This document shows positions 11,597 through 23,700 of a DNA stretch of 64,000 bases, piece after piece. The DNA comes from Protonemura montana (Eukaryota; Arthropoda; Insecta; Plecoptera; Nemouridae). The stretch's first letter is position 1. Every line of letters starts with the position of its first letter. The notes under the pieces are model-generated. The model did not search any database. It saw only the letters and a program-made list of their open reading frames with translations, and had not been told where the DNA came from. The position numbers and the translations under genes are program-made. The stretch is from assembly GCA_947568835.1 (NCBI GenBank), contig OX387603.1:22592651-22656650 (forward strand). The letters run 5' to 3'.

Positions 11597-14500
11597 TACG
11601 GTTAATAACAAATTTAAATGTCTTCTTTGCTCGTTAAAATCTGCTTTATCCTAGAGCTTTTGAGGGTACGCAGGAATACGTACGTAGGTGTTCTGCGGGC
11701 TGCCTACTAAACAACTCGCAGGAGCGGTCGGTTTCGCCCCGTACGGTTGGCTGGCTCGTCTGGTCTGTCGAGGTCATTTGGCGACCTCATCTCTCTTCCG
11801 TCTCTGCCACTTGGCTGGTCTGGCGCTCGCCGACGCCTGCAGAGTTTTAAGCATCTCATTTAAATATATCTTCATCACAGTCTTTTAAACTTTATCCAAT
11901 TATCGATACTCAATTAAACCCAAAAATAACACTCCATTTTAATTACGAAAGCCGCAACTGTACGTTGCTATGTACGGAAATTGAGCGTTTTACTATCGCC
12001 CCTTATAGCTTGCTCTGTATCTTTCTGGTTTTCTTTTTAAACTAAACGTTATCACATTAAATTATTATCACATTACGTGAACTATAAAGTATGACTGGCG
12101 TAAATGACCATGCAAATTGTACATACTAATTGCATCAAATAAGTGATCAGTGGCCGAGCGATTCTGAGCAGCACTCTAAAAAATATGTTCTATTCACTGA
12201 TGGCACCGGAAACCTAAAAAATAGGTGTAAGGGGAGTCGCCGTATCCTTTCTCGCCACCCTTTCTGACCGGTGGACGACAAAAGACCCCACCAAACTCCG
12301 CATGACGATTCTCATACTATATACAAAGTTACAAAACTTCTTATATAAAAAACAGCCTATCTCCAAACCAGATCGTAGTCTTAAATCGGAATCCATCCAC
12401 GTCTGCCCATTCTCCGGCCAGGACATTGAGTGACAGACCCGACATCGATACACAAGTCGCTATAAATTATTAGACATTGTGTGAAAATAATCCCCGTCCA
12501 TTCCCTGGCCTTATCTCTTCGCATCCATCCATCGCTCGGCACAAGGACCGGCCGCGCTCAGCGACAGCAAGCCAGCAAGGGCCTGCCTTGCACCTGCGAC
12601 GACGACCCTGCCCGCTGCCTCCTGGCATACGGCGGCCTCTGCGATGCGGGCCTCTCCTTCACTCCAGCCCACCTGTTGTCAACGGCGACCTAGGCGGCGG
12701 CGGTGGCGGCAGCGGCTGCAGCGCGCGACCGAGCCACAGGAGGTCCCACTTTACCCCTCGCCTCCCCATCCCACAAACCAGCCGCCGCGCCACGCAATGT
12801 GGGCCCCCTGTCGGTTGGCTCCCCCCAGCAGCGATATCCTCTGTGGCTCTTCACACCCAACCAATGAATGTTACCGGTTTTTTAACAACAAAAAGAATCC
12901 TCGCGTTGTGTGTGCAAGAGAGGGGACGGAGATAACTCGTCGTCGGCGGCGGCAGCAGTAGAGGCAACAGCAGCAGCCGACGGTCGCCGGCAAAGGAGCG
13001 GAGATATAGGCGTTAGATTCTGCCGTGGGAAGCAGTCGTGAACTAGAACCGCTATCACAAAGGCGACGCTGCTCTCAGATCTCAGGTCTGCTGGTTTCAC
13101 GCGACTATCGGGACAATAGCGCAGCCTGCACGCTCGCCGTCGCCGCCGTCGCCGCCTCGCATATGTGTGATATTTCATATTGAGGGCGACGATCATCTTA
13201 GCGGTACCTTCTTGTGCGTCGCCGTCGGTCGTCGTCGCAGTGCGCGCGGTGTTTCATTCTCCTACCGACGAGCGGCTAGCGAAGACCGTCCTGCGTCCGT
13301 GCGAAGCAATTAGACGACGCCGAGACAGAAGGGCCATCATTCAAGAGTTAACCAGCGGGGTGCTGCTTACTGCACGGCAGGCTACAGGCAGGGGTCACCA
13401 GTGCGTAGGCGACCACACGCACATACGGCAAGGCAGAAAGGTGAACGAGGTACGTCAGTTACTAAGTAATTTCGCAGTCATCTCGTGTGTCAGCCGCGTC
13501 GGCGAGCGACTCGGAGGAATGGTATTGATGTCGCGGCTAGGAAGGCGACGGTGCCCGCGGTCTGATTGCGGATCGCCTGCTAATTTCCCATGACGCGAAC
13601 ACACGAGGCGTGAAAGGGCGTCTCGTGCTCGGGTCGGCCGGCGGGCGCTCAACGCAGCCACCAGCGACACGTCTGGCTGCTGACCGCTCGTGCAGCTGCA
13701 AATTGCCCTCTGAATGATTATCATTGTCAGCAAGCAGCCTCTTCTCTCCGCGGCTCGTCGTCTGCTTGTTTTGATTCGCCGTGTCAATTATGCGCGGGCG
13801 CGGGACCCATTAATTTCGTTCGCAATTCGCTCGATGTCATCGTCATGTGCGTTTCGGTCCACGTTTTCGTCGATCGTGATGACGGGCGGGCGAGCGAGCG
13901 GTGTCCTCGGGAATGGTTTTTTGATTGCGATCGTCATTGTATCGATGCCGTGTCGACGCCAGACGAATGGTAATCGTTCCAACTACAGTATAAATGTCCT
14001 CTCCTCTCTCAACGAGCCGAGCCAACTCGCGAGGCAAACAAAGAGACTAGTGGTGGCCCCCCCACATCGTAATCTACAGCTTTACACAGCTAATGGACTT
14101 TCATATTGTGTGTATTTTTGTATTTTATTATCTCTGTTGCTCTTGCCCTACCTCCCTAAGTGGTAAAATATTATTAGAAGACGTCCCCTGGTCTGATCCC
14201 ACGGCGATCTCGTCTTGGCCGATCAGAACTTGCCTCTGGGAGAGCGCGAACGTGGGCACTTGCCTTGTCGCGTCCGGACGAGAAAAACCTCACGACGCCG
14301 ACCGCGACGACGACGACGAATAGAGGAGGTTGCTGCTAGATTTGCGGTTTCAATTCACACTTTGTGATTCAGAGACGCTGGGTTGCGTCCGACTTGTGGT
14401 TAGCCGGTCCAATAATTCGTGGAATCCGTCTTTGCATGATCACTGGCCCGGCCACCACTTTTGTATTCGAGGGACCGAGCGGGGGAAAATATTCACAGCG

Positions 14501-16694
14501 TCTAATGACTAACGAGTCTCGCTAATCATCGTTGTCAAGGTGACGACTGCACCCGAGACCTGCAAGTGCATCGTCTGTCATTGCAGTCTTGTACCTATCA
14601 GCAACGACGAGACTCGAATATAGCGACACCCGTTTTTAATCACTTAGATTCAGGTCAGCATCTTGCTACCTCATAGCTTGAAGCTGGCGCACCACTCTTC
14701 GCGGCCACCGTGCTATCAACTAGGAGCGATTACTCATCATATCATTTCAATAGATCCATCTGATTTCCACGTCGCAGTCAAATTACGCAATAGCATCTAA
14801 TAATAGATTTGCGTTGTCGTTCTTTGGTCCCCGTGTCACCACGTGAATGTGAACTCTCCCGGGCGAGGGTCGTGATCTCTCGATTACTTGTTCCTGATCG
14901 TATTGACTCGGTTATTAGCGAGTGGCTACGTAATAGCCAGCCGCCGTCGCCATAGCTTGCGACGATTACCCCACGAACAGGACGGCGACTCGACACGACT
15001 AACCAGTCGCCGCCATGCCATTTACCCGCCGAGCCGGATCCCCAACCGCCGCGACAGTAAACATCCAATACAAAGATCACCGATAACCTCATGCAAATAC
15101 AGCGAAATTGTTTACCGGACTGCGTGGTTTGCATGAAACTGAGTTACGAGTGGGTCTGGTAACTGTTCTGACGACTGTTCAATTGACAAGTGCCGATCAG
15201 TGCTGGGTACACGCGCTGAGTTTCTAGAAGGTACGCGAGCGTGGGAGTCGTGCCTTGTTCCCGTCGGGCCGTCGTTGCGAAACACGAATGCACGCGGCAT
15301 TGCAGGGGGCGCCAATTATCGATAGCAATGGGCCAGCTTAGCTGGAGACGTGAGGATACGCTAAGTGGCCGGTCGCGACTTGCCTTGACATTTTCAAGTG
15401 TTTCGCCAGAAGAAAGAAATCGCATTTCATATCTTTTGACAAAGTGACAATGAGGTGCAGTTTGGGCTCGTTGTCACACCCGGAGAGCCACTAGAGATGC
15501 TCAGGTGTATGCTTGCACGGGCGTACCTCGTATCCGATGTCGCAGTCAAAAGACCAGGCATTGCAGCGAACGTCATTGCAGTTTGCTACTTACTGTGATA
15601 CCGCCACAACCTGTTGATTCTGTCTGGTTTCCCCAAGAGTACCATGGGCCTAATTGCGCTCAAACAGCTTAAAAAAGTGTGCAAAATGTTAGCAAATCGC
15701 AAACCCTGAAGTTCAATGTTTTATGGGCGCCTTCGGCTAGAAGGAACATTAACACCAATTAAATAATAACCCGGCTGCGCGCAACAGCAGCAGATAACAC
15801 TATTGAATGTTCTGTTATCAACGGAAAAATACGGACTAGACCGGTTTGTCGGAGATCACACGTCCATAGGCTGTGACCTACGACCCAAGCATGGCAAAAG
15901 GACACCAGAAAACTGGAAATGTCCGGTTCTACTGGAACGCTAACGTCTCATGACTGGCACTCGATGATAATTGGATGATTATTTGTTAATAAAGTAATCG
16001 GATTCGAGTTGGAGTTCGTTAGAATCCATTCGGTCACAGTGCAAGGTGGTTGCATGCTTGCATCTCAAGCTCGATCGTCGCCTCTATCTTTCTAAAGTTT
16101 GTCGAACCTCTCGTTATCACGCGCCGTCATAATGGGAGCTGCGCTGCCTTATCGGAATTACTACAACAAAGGTATGGACACTTTTTTCCCCCAGCGTTTC
16201 AATCGTACTCTCTCGAAACAATACGAACAACTTTTCAAACATCCTGCGAGAGCTATTCGCTGTTTGCACGGGTCTCCGAAACTAAAACAAACTCGAGGCA
16301 CGGCGCGAAATTACGCCCGTCACAGCATGGTCTTTGTGCTCCATTTCTTGCCCAACCTTCCAGCCTAGCCGAGCAGCTAACCGCCCGGGTTCGGCACCGA
16401 CATCGGGGCACCCAACCCTCGTCACACACATGCCCCCAGGCGCTGCACTAATCGCTTCCCCTTCTCTCCTTGTCTAACCGACTAGCGACTAGCGCCCATC
16501 GATACACCCTACACCGAAGCCCACACTATCATCATCTGCCGCGGCCTAGCGGTTCGCTTTGTTTCCCCACACACAGCCGCGCGTACACAGTTTCTACCTG
16601 TTTCTTATGAGTGTCGTGTCGGTCTGTTCGCGTAGGTCTGTGGTGCCCGTATCTGAGCTGCGTCTTTCCGGAGCCCGTCGACGTCGCCGCAGCC
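11597..16694. promoter_or_regulatory. GC-rich, CpG-dense upstream region of the GLIS2-like gene
   Basis: From about 12480 to 16950 the base composition shifts sharply to GC with many CpG steps, against an AT-rich background on both sides. No open frame here has a recognisable protein. The many overlapping frames on both strands are what GC-rich noncoding DNA produces. Position and composition fit a promoter or 5' untranslated region of the GLIS2-like gene. One strong donor-like site (GAG then GTACGT, intron starting at 13450) could end an upstream noncoding exon. That last point is inference. Confidence 0.5.
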
Positions 16695-19544
16695 ATGGGG
16701 GAGATTACGGACGAGCGGCAGACGGCGGCCTCGTCCCCTTTGGCCCAGGTACGTAGCCAGCGTTGTGTGCGCAGAGGATGCCGATAAGGGAAGGCAGACA
16801 ATGGGCGAACGTGTCCCCGCCGCCGCCTGCCATGGGTGGGTCACGCACGCACGCACCAGCACGCAATCAAGTGGATGGCTGGCCGTGTGCGGGTCGAGCC
16901 CAAATCACGTCGACGCGGCGAATCGAGACATCCTTGGTCGTGGATTGGGTAGCAGCAGCATGGCCGTGATTTTAGTGGCAATCAAACATATCAAAAAGAC
17001 CCTGGGGAGATAGTTTGCTTTTTAAAATAAATGAAATATTGTTTGTAATGTCTCGGGTTCAAACCCCTGATAAGATAATCGGCCAGTAAATTCTCCGAAT
17101 GTCGTCGCCTGTGATGCCGACGGATCTAATCGTCAATTAATATTCCACGTCAATATTCATCATCTGGCATGCATATCAATTGGAAACACTGCGACCGCCG
17201 ACTTTCTCTCCTTAAAAATCGGCGTGTGTCGGCATTGGACGCCGCAATAAAGAAGTGTCCGTGTCTGATTTTCGCAGAGCGACAGCGAGGGCAGCACGTC
17301 CAGCTATGACCTGGGGTCGAGCGTAGCAGGGCTCGCCATCAACGCCGCTGCCTCCAAGGAGAGCCTTGTCAAGTGCAGGTACGTTTCTCTGCCAGACTAA
17401 ATCCCAAACCCTTCCACAGACGCTAATCTTGGCCCCCCAGCGGCTGCATCGGCGCCTGGAGGATTTACTGATAGTGATACTCAGAACCAGTCGGGTATCT
17501 CTTCGTGGCCTACAAAGATATCGACCGAAATAGACGCGAGCGAAAAAAAATCGTTGGACTTTTGGCGGATAAAATCTCCAGACTGGTAGTTCGATGTTGG
17601 AATCATTCCCCATCTCATTCCTCAATAGATCAATTTCACGAAGTGGAGATAGAGACTGGATTTCGGCGGCTCAGAGCTGGGGGTCGCGATCCCCAAGTGA
17701 TAGTAGCCATAGTTTCTCCGCTGAGCGAGTTTTGTTGGATCATCCTGCACTTTAGACCCTCGGTCACCCGGCGTGCACGTTATCACGCTGCCTCCCGCGA
17801 AGTCGAAGAGTCAGCTGTTCGAGTTTGCTAATGAAGCGACTGACAGTAAATTGATCAACTAGCAATTTGACATTGCAAAACTAATTGGCTTGCCTATGCA
17901 AAAAAAAAGAGGAAGTAAATAATGAGTCGTGTATTTTGTCCTGCGTTTGAATACTTGAAATGTATTGGAGGCCGAAGCCAATGCCAATGATAAAATATCT
18001 CTGTGGGAGGACTGGAATGTGCCACTCATTTCTGTCATACTCCAGTGCACACTGCGTGAGATTAACGCCCTAAAGATTTGACAACAGACCCTCATTGACT
18101 CTAAAATTAATTAAAGTAGCAGAAGCAGGGAATATAAATTGCTCCTTCTTTATTTACCACATCAAATCAATGGCAGTCTATTCCAGCCTTGCACCATATT
18201 TCTCCATAGAAAATTACGTTCAAATGCGACCTATTATACCGTTGGCATAACTTTCCTCAAGTCGCAACCCCCACCCTCTAAATCACATGATATCGATATT
18301 CATGTCTAGCATTCTGATTCCCAGATTGCAAACCACCTTGGCCCACCCCACAATTAACCACGTCCTATGGTGTCCTGATGTTCGTACTTGCTTCTGTTGC
18401 AGGTGGTCCGATTGTGGACAGTGGTTTGAGCACCTCGATTTGCTAGCATCGCATGTGACAAGGGTGCATGCACAATCTGGCCGAGCTGGACTTTTCTACT
18501 GCGGCTGGGAAGGGTGCAGTCGTGGGGATCGAGGGTTTAATGCGAGGTGAGTTCGATTTTAGGAATGAATATGTGACGATAAGCTCCTTTCACAATTTTA
18601 AAACTCGATGGCACACATCACAAGTCAGCTTAACACAGAAAAATTATCTTTGCTACTCCAAGAAAACCTTCAAAGGTTAAAAGTATTTTAAAATTTTATG
18701 TCATTATAAAATAATCAATTAACAGATTAAAACTGCAGTAAAACACATGTTAAAAGAACTGTATCTGGTCATGCCATTTAGGAGACATTCTTTAACCCAA
18801 CTCTCTCTCGTCGACAGATACAAGATGCTTGTCCACGTTCGCACGCACACCAACGAAAAGCCGCACCACTGCTTCAAGTGTGACAAGAGCTTCAGCCGTG
18901 CGGAGAACCTCAAGATCCACGCGCGATCGCACACTGGCGAGCGTCCGTATGTGTGCCCCATCGCTGGCTGCGGGAAGGCCTACTCCAACTCATCGGACCG
19001 CTTCAAGCACACACGAACGCACTCCATCGACAAGCCATACGTTTGCAAAGTGGCTGGGTGTCCAAAGCGCTACACGGACCCCAGCTCGCTACGTAAACAC
19101 GTCAAGACCTATCGACACTACCCTGAGGCAGACAAGGCGGAGTCAGTGCTTGAGGTACTGGCACGCGAGCCAACGCCCCCCAAAGTGTTGAAAAGAGACA
19201 GCACTGGTGCAGCAAAACCGAGTTTTGCAGAGAGATGCGAAGAGGACGCCGCAGGGAAAGAGTCGTTCGTCGATGGCCAGGGCACGCAGTACGACCTGTT
19301 TCGGTCCTGGCTCAATGCAGACCTGTCAGTTTTGTCGCGGTCCCTGCCACTGGGACTTTCGTTGTGGAGTCATCCATTGATTGGGCGGGAGGACTACGTG
19401 AGGCCGAACGTGAGGTTCGAGGCTCATGGTGTAAAGCACAGTCGGATGGACTCTTCGAGTAGTGATGACGCGATGGATGCCGGCATCAAGGACCAGGAGT
19501 GTCCTCTGGATCTCACGATTCACAGGGCTAGCACGAGGACGTAG
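16695..19544 (+). CDS. GLIS2: GLIS2-like zinc-finger transcription factor (sugarbabe/Glis2 family)
   Basis: A nuclear Kruppel-like factor with five tandem C2H2 fingers of the GLI/GLIS/ZIC type. Exons are 16695-16748, 17278-17378, 18403-18546 and 18818-19544, all in phase, giving 341 residues. The ATG at 16695 sits in a strong context. Finger 1 is C51-x4-C56-x12-H69-x4-H74 and finger 2 is C85-C90-H106-H110. Fingers 3-5 follow with [20 protein letters not shown] and the diagnostic [12 protein letters not shown] and [12 protein letters not shown] blocks. These match GLIS2 better than GLIS1/3 or GLI. The final finger has HVKTYRH, an unusual spacing. The C-terminus ends with PLDLT, a CtBP-type corepressor motif (P-x-D-L-S/T). 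The gene is shorter than vertebrate GLIS2 (about 520 residues), mainly outside the fingers. Confidence 0.9.
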
Positions 19545-19872
19545 CGAGGGGTCGTCAGAGGTTGTGTTTCTGTTTGATGTGTGGCTGAGTGTGTTCACGT
19601 TTACCAAGCGATTCAGGGTTAGAAAAAAATGGACTTAGTGCCTTGACTAAAGACTGCTGTATATAAATAGAGCAATGGGTTCAACGTAACTGTTGTAATA
19701 TATCGATGATACAAAGATTGTTGATGTTCTACGAAACGTAATTATCTAGTTACTCTACAGGATATTTAAACCTATTATTTATTTTCATGTAAAATTTTGT
19801 GCAATTTGTTAATTAGTATTACTTTCATGGTCTGATAAATACGAACATGTAATTTAAAAATAGGATAATTTT

Positions 19873-19878
19873 AATAAA
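19873..19878 (+). terminator. Candidate polyadenylation signal of the GLIS2-like gene
   Basis: Canonical AATAAA lies about 330 bases after the stop codon in an AT-rich stretch. Confidence 0.5.
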
Positions 19879-20354
19879 TTTATAAGAAACATTTTTCTGT
19901 GTACAAACTTAAAATTACTTTCCTTTCCATATGTCACAATGTCCAGGCAATTCACGAAGACAAACTACTTGGTACTGGTACATTTCCAAGCAACAGTTTT
20001 AAGTCACAGCTGTAGAAACAACAAATTAATTAATTCACCTCTTTCGATTTAAGAACAGCACATTCAACAAACAGACGATCGAATAAGCAGATAAAGAAAT
20101 GCTTTGTACTATTATAAATCTGTGCTTGATTTAACACAATGTGAATTGCACATGCTATTTGATGCTTCAGTAGTATTGGAGAGGTGAAATAATTAAAATT
20201 ACAATATGGTTTAGTTTCGTTTCAATTGGGTAAGTTTGTCAAACTGGTCGAAACAAATCAACTGCCTGACAACTTACAGAAACGGTATGCCTGTAATGTA
20301 TAAAATCCACAGCACAATATATAGATCATATTAGAAAAACTACACATTTTAGAT

Positions 20355-20360
20355 TTTATT
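20355..20360 (-). terminator. Candidate polyadenylation signal of Nup54
   Basis: TTTATT on the plus strand reads AATAAA on the minus strand, about 425 bases after the Nup54 stop codon. Confidence 0.4.
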
Positions 20361-20783
20361 TATGGCTTTCAATCGTCTCTGGATGTAAAGTAGGATACCG
20401 TGTGTTCAAAGTCTTGTAACATGACAAAAAATCCCTGCTGTGGTTGTTTCTCGAATCGCACTATAGACAATAATTACAGCACAACACTATGATTCAGATC
20501 ATTCTAATTCAAAACTCAGATCGGTAAGTCACGTACGTTTCACGTTCATATTGTTTTGCGCTTCACTCGAATTTTATGCCATCGAACTGTCTTACACCAG
20601 TTCTATCTGTGTCCATCATTGAAGTCACCACACAACACAGTTATCCAGCCCAAAGTTTGCACCCTAAGCATAAAAAGCAGTCCTCGAAGACATGCGTCTT
20701 GCAGACAGATCACCCGGCTTGAATCCGAATATTGATCGGCACTTCACAAACGCACTGTGTTCGGAATAATTTATTTTCTGAAG

Positions 20784-23700
20784 TCAATGGCCTTGCAGCA
20801 GTCGCACCATGCCCTCCTTGATTATTTTCAGACTGGCCATATCTGCCTGGATAGTGTCAACAAGATGAGACATACCGTTCTGCTCCAGCAACAGAAACTG
20901 TTTGATGTCGTCCTGAACGGCAGGGTCCATCGCGTAACGCTCGGAAGGAACGTGCATCGCTTCCTGCCGCTGCATACGCATTTGCGATAGCATCTCGTTC
21001 AGGCGGCCCTGAAATGCAAACGCAGCGTATATCAAACAAGTAGGCAAAACAATACCAGGACATAAAAATGTTGCAGATTTAATTATTTTATTACTGCAAG
21101 TTTATTATTTTAAATCAGCAAACATTAAAAAAAAATTAAACAATTAATTCGTATAATTTTTAACGTGCTATAAATGGTTTTTAGTGGCAGCTTCCATACC
21201 TTGAACTGAGTGGGAGCGTTGAGCTGAGACTCGAGCGTCTCCAGCTGGCTCTTAAGACCTTCCTCCTCGGGGGCTAGGGACATGCCTGCTTTCCTGGACA
21301 CCTCCTGCTGAACCAGAACCTGAAAACAGTCACAGACACACTATATAGACACTTCCCATTTACATTCTTATATCAAGAATTCAAGACCAAATTATTATAT
21401 AGATGTTTTGTAGAAGAATGCTACTACAGTTTGGTTAGAGCACAGTTGTATCATCCATAGGCTTAAATCAGCTATATTGTTAATCAAATAAGATTACAAT
21501 GGCTGTCTACAAAAATCAAGAGGATTTAAATTGCAAAAACAAATGTACAATCCCACATCCCAGAGACTTGAAATTGTGTAACCACATAGTGGCTTGTCAA
21601 TGGCTACTAAAATTTGACATTTTCTGGTTGTCGCAAAATACCGCATTGTAGCTGCAAGAGGACCAGCTTTAATGTTCCACCCTGTATTGATTGTCACCCA
21701 CCTTCAGGATGCGATGCTCCAGCTCAGCAAACTTGCGCTTGTACTCAGCTGCCTTGGCAGTGGTCTTGGACTGCTGGCACTTAAGCTGGGCGATGTCTTC
21801 AGCGACGTGGTCGAGGAATGCCTGGTGCCGACGTGTCTCCTCTTCCTGGCACTTCATGCGCCAGCGCACCTCGCCGAAACCGACCATCGGCACCGGCACT
21901 AGTTTTGTGTCGTCTGGATTATCAGCCAGGGCCTGCTTCCACAGCCTGCCGAACAAGGAATCAATTGTTTTGGAACTTGTGGGTGTAGAGGTGCTAGGTT
22001 AACTGGAATTCATTACAAGGACCGATTTTTAGCAATAAAAATAAGACTGATTAGTATGGAAGACAACCTTTTGCAAGTTAGAGAATGTGGGTCCAGAGAA
22101 AGCCAGGATATTTATCACTAAAAATGTTTGTTTGATGGTTATTAGTCAATTATTCATTTGCAAGATCAAATTTACATCAAGTTATTGGTAAAGTCTGCCC
22201 CACCAACATTTCTCAAGTACAAACTACTTAGTGAAAAAAATCCTCAAAGAAATATGATGAAACCACCACATCTTGCCATGAATGTAGTTTTCTCACACAA
22301 ACTTGTAATAATCCCTTGAGTGGCTGCAAACCAAATGGACAGGTTGGTTACCTGGGGTCGATACCGGCAGGCGGCGTTTCGAGATAGGCGGTGAGCGCCT
22401 CCTTCCCGGGATGCGCCTGCGGGAAGACACTTTCAACGGCCATTGAGACCAGTGACTGGCGCTGCGCTGGCTGTGTCAGGAAGCCTGCCAACTCGGGGCC
22501 CGGAATCTTGCGCACACCGCCAGTCGCAGTCTTCTCCTGAACGTGCACTAAGGCTTGCGACTTGCTCTCTGACACGGGCTTGATGCTGTCAACCGTCACC
22601 TGTACATTGTAACCACACCCGGTTAGTTACAGCTGGTGAATCAGCATGCTCCAAGCTGACTGGTGAGTGTTTAACTTTTCAGAGTAAACACAGTCAATCA
22701 AATCATAAAAAAAAATATATCCAATTGCAGTATAATTGCAGTTAGGACACCAAAATAAACTCCCATTCCCAATTTTCCATTTAAAAACAAGAAGTTGGAT
22801 TATGATTTTCTGAAATTTATGATCTTGAATGTTTTGACAAAAACTTTTTGAACTGGGTTTTGAATGCTAAGTGAAGAACAACTAAATTTCCCAGCATTTC
22901 GTAACTTGTTCCTGATGCTTTTTCAAGGTTAAAAGCAGTCCTTGAAAAAACAAATTGAACCCTTTGAAAAAACCCTTGAAAAAGTAACGGGTACAATTCA
23001 CGAAACTTTGGGAAATTTATTTGTTCTTCACTTAGCATTCAAAACCCAGTTCAAAAAGTTTTTGTCAAAACTAGTGCTAAGGTTAGATCAAGTAGACATG
23101 AGTCTAAAAACTATCATCTTGAATGTTCATTATTTTTAGCTGTTTTAATGGAGCACAGCACAGAGGCACAGACATACTCTTGAATACTTCCCAACTAACA
23201 GCCAAAAGCAACGTACCAGCAGGTTGGGTTTGTTCCCAAGTATGGCGCTCAAGCTCTGCTGGAGCTGTGCCTGCTGCCCCTTCACCTCAGCCTCCGGCTT
23301 ATTGAACACGATTGCCACCTGCCCATCGGCATTGTCAGCTGCTGGCATGCAGCTGTACCCAATAGCCTTGAACCGACAGAACGGGTTGTGCGGCGTGATT
23401 TCGACAGGTGGAGCATTTGCAGAGTAGAACGCTTTGCCGGTACCCCAGAGTGCCTGCAACAGATTCCAACGCGAGAGCGTCGTGTCCCGTTCATCGCCGT
23501 ACACGCTGCAGTGGAAGATCGAGTTGTAGAGCGCTTCGTTGGGGCTAGCCGGCACTTGTTGTTGTTGCGGCTGTTGCAGGGAGAGGCCTTGGCCGAAAGG
23601 CGTACCGCCGCCGAGGGATGAGTTAAAGCCTCCGAATCCTGGACCATGAGATAAAACTTGTTACTGGAGATTCCAAAATTTTCAGGACCATAAAGATTTT

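Larger units (their letters stand above)
19545..20783. other. Convergent 3' region between GLIS2-like gene and Nup54
   Basis: About 1.2 kb of AT-rich sequence lies between two convergent stop codons. It probably contains both 3' untranslated regions. Plus-strand AATAAA lies at 19873-19878 and minus-strand AATAAA (TTTATT on plus) at 20355-20360. No coding sequence is seen. Confidence 0.6.

Noticed and set aside
12477-14166. Several open frames of 100-150 codons on both strands in the GC-rich region
   Set aside because: They overlap in many frames, are rich in Arg, Pro, Ser and Ala, and show no conserved motif. This is what GC-rich noncoding DNA gives by chance.
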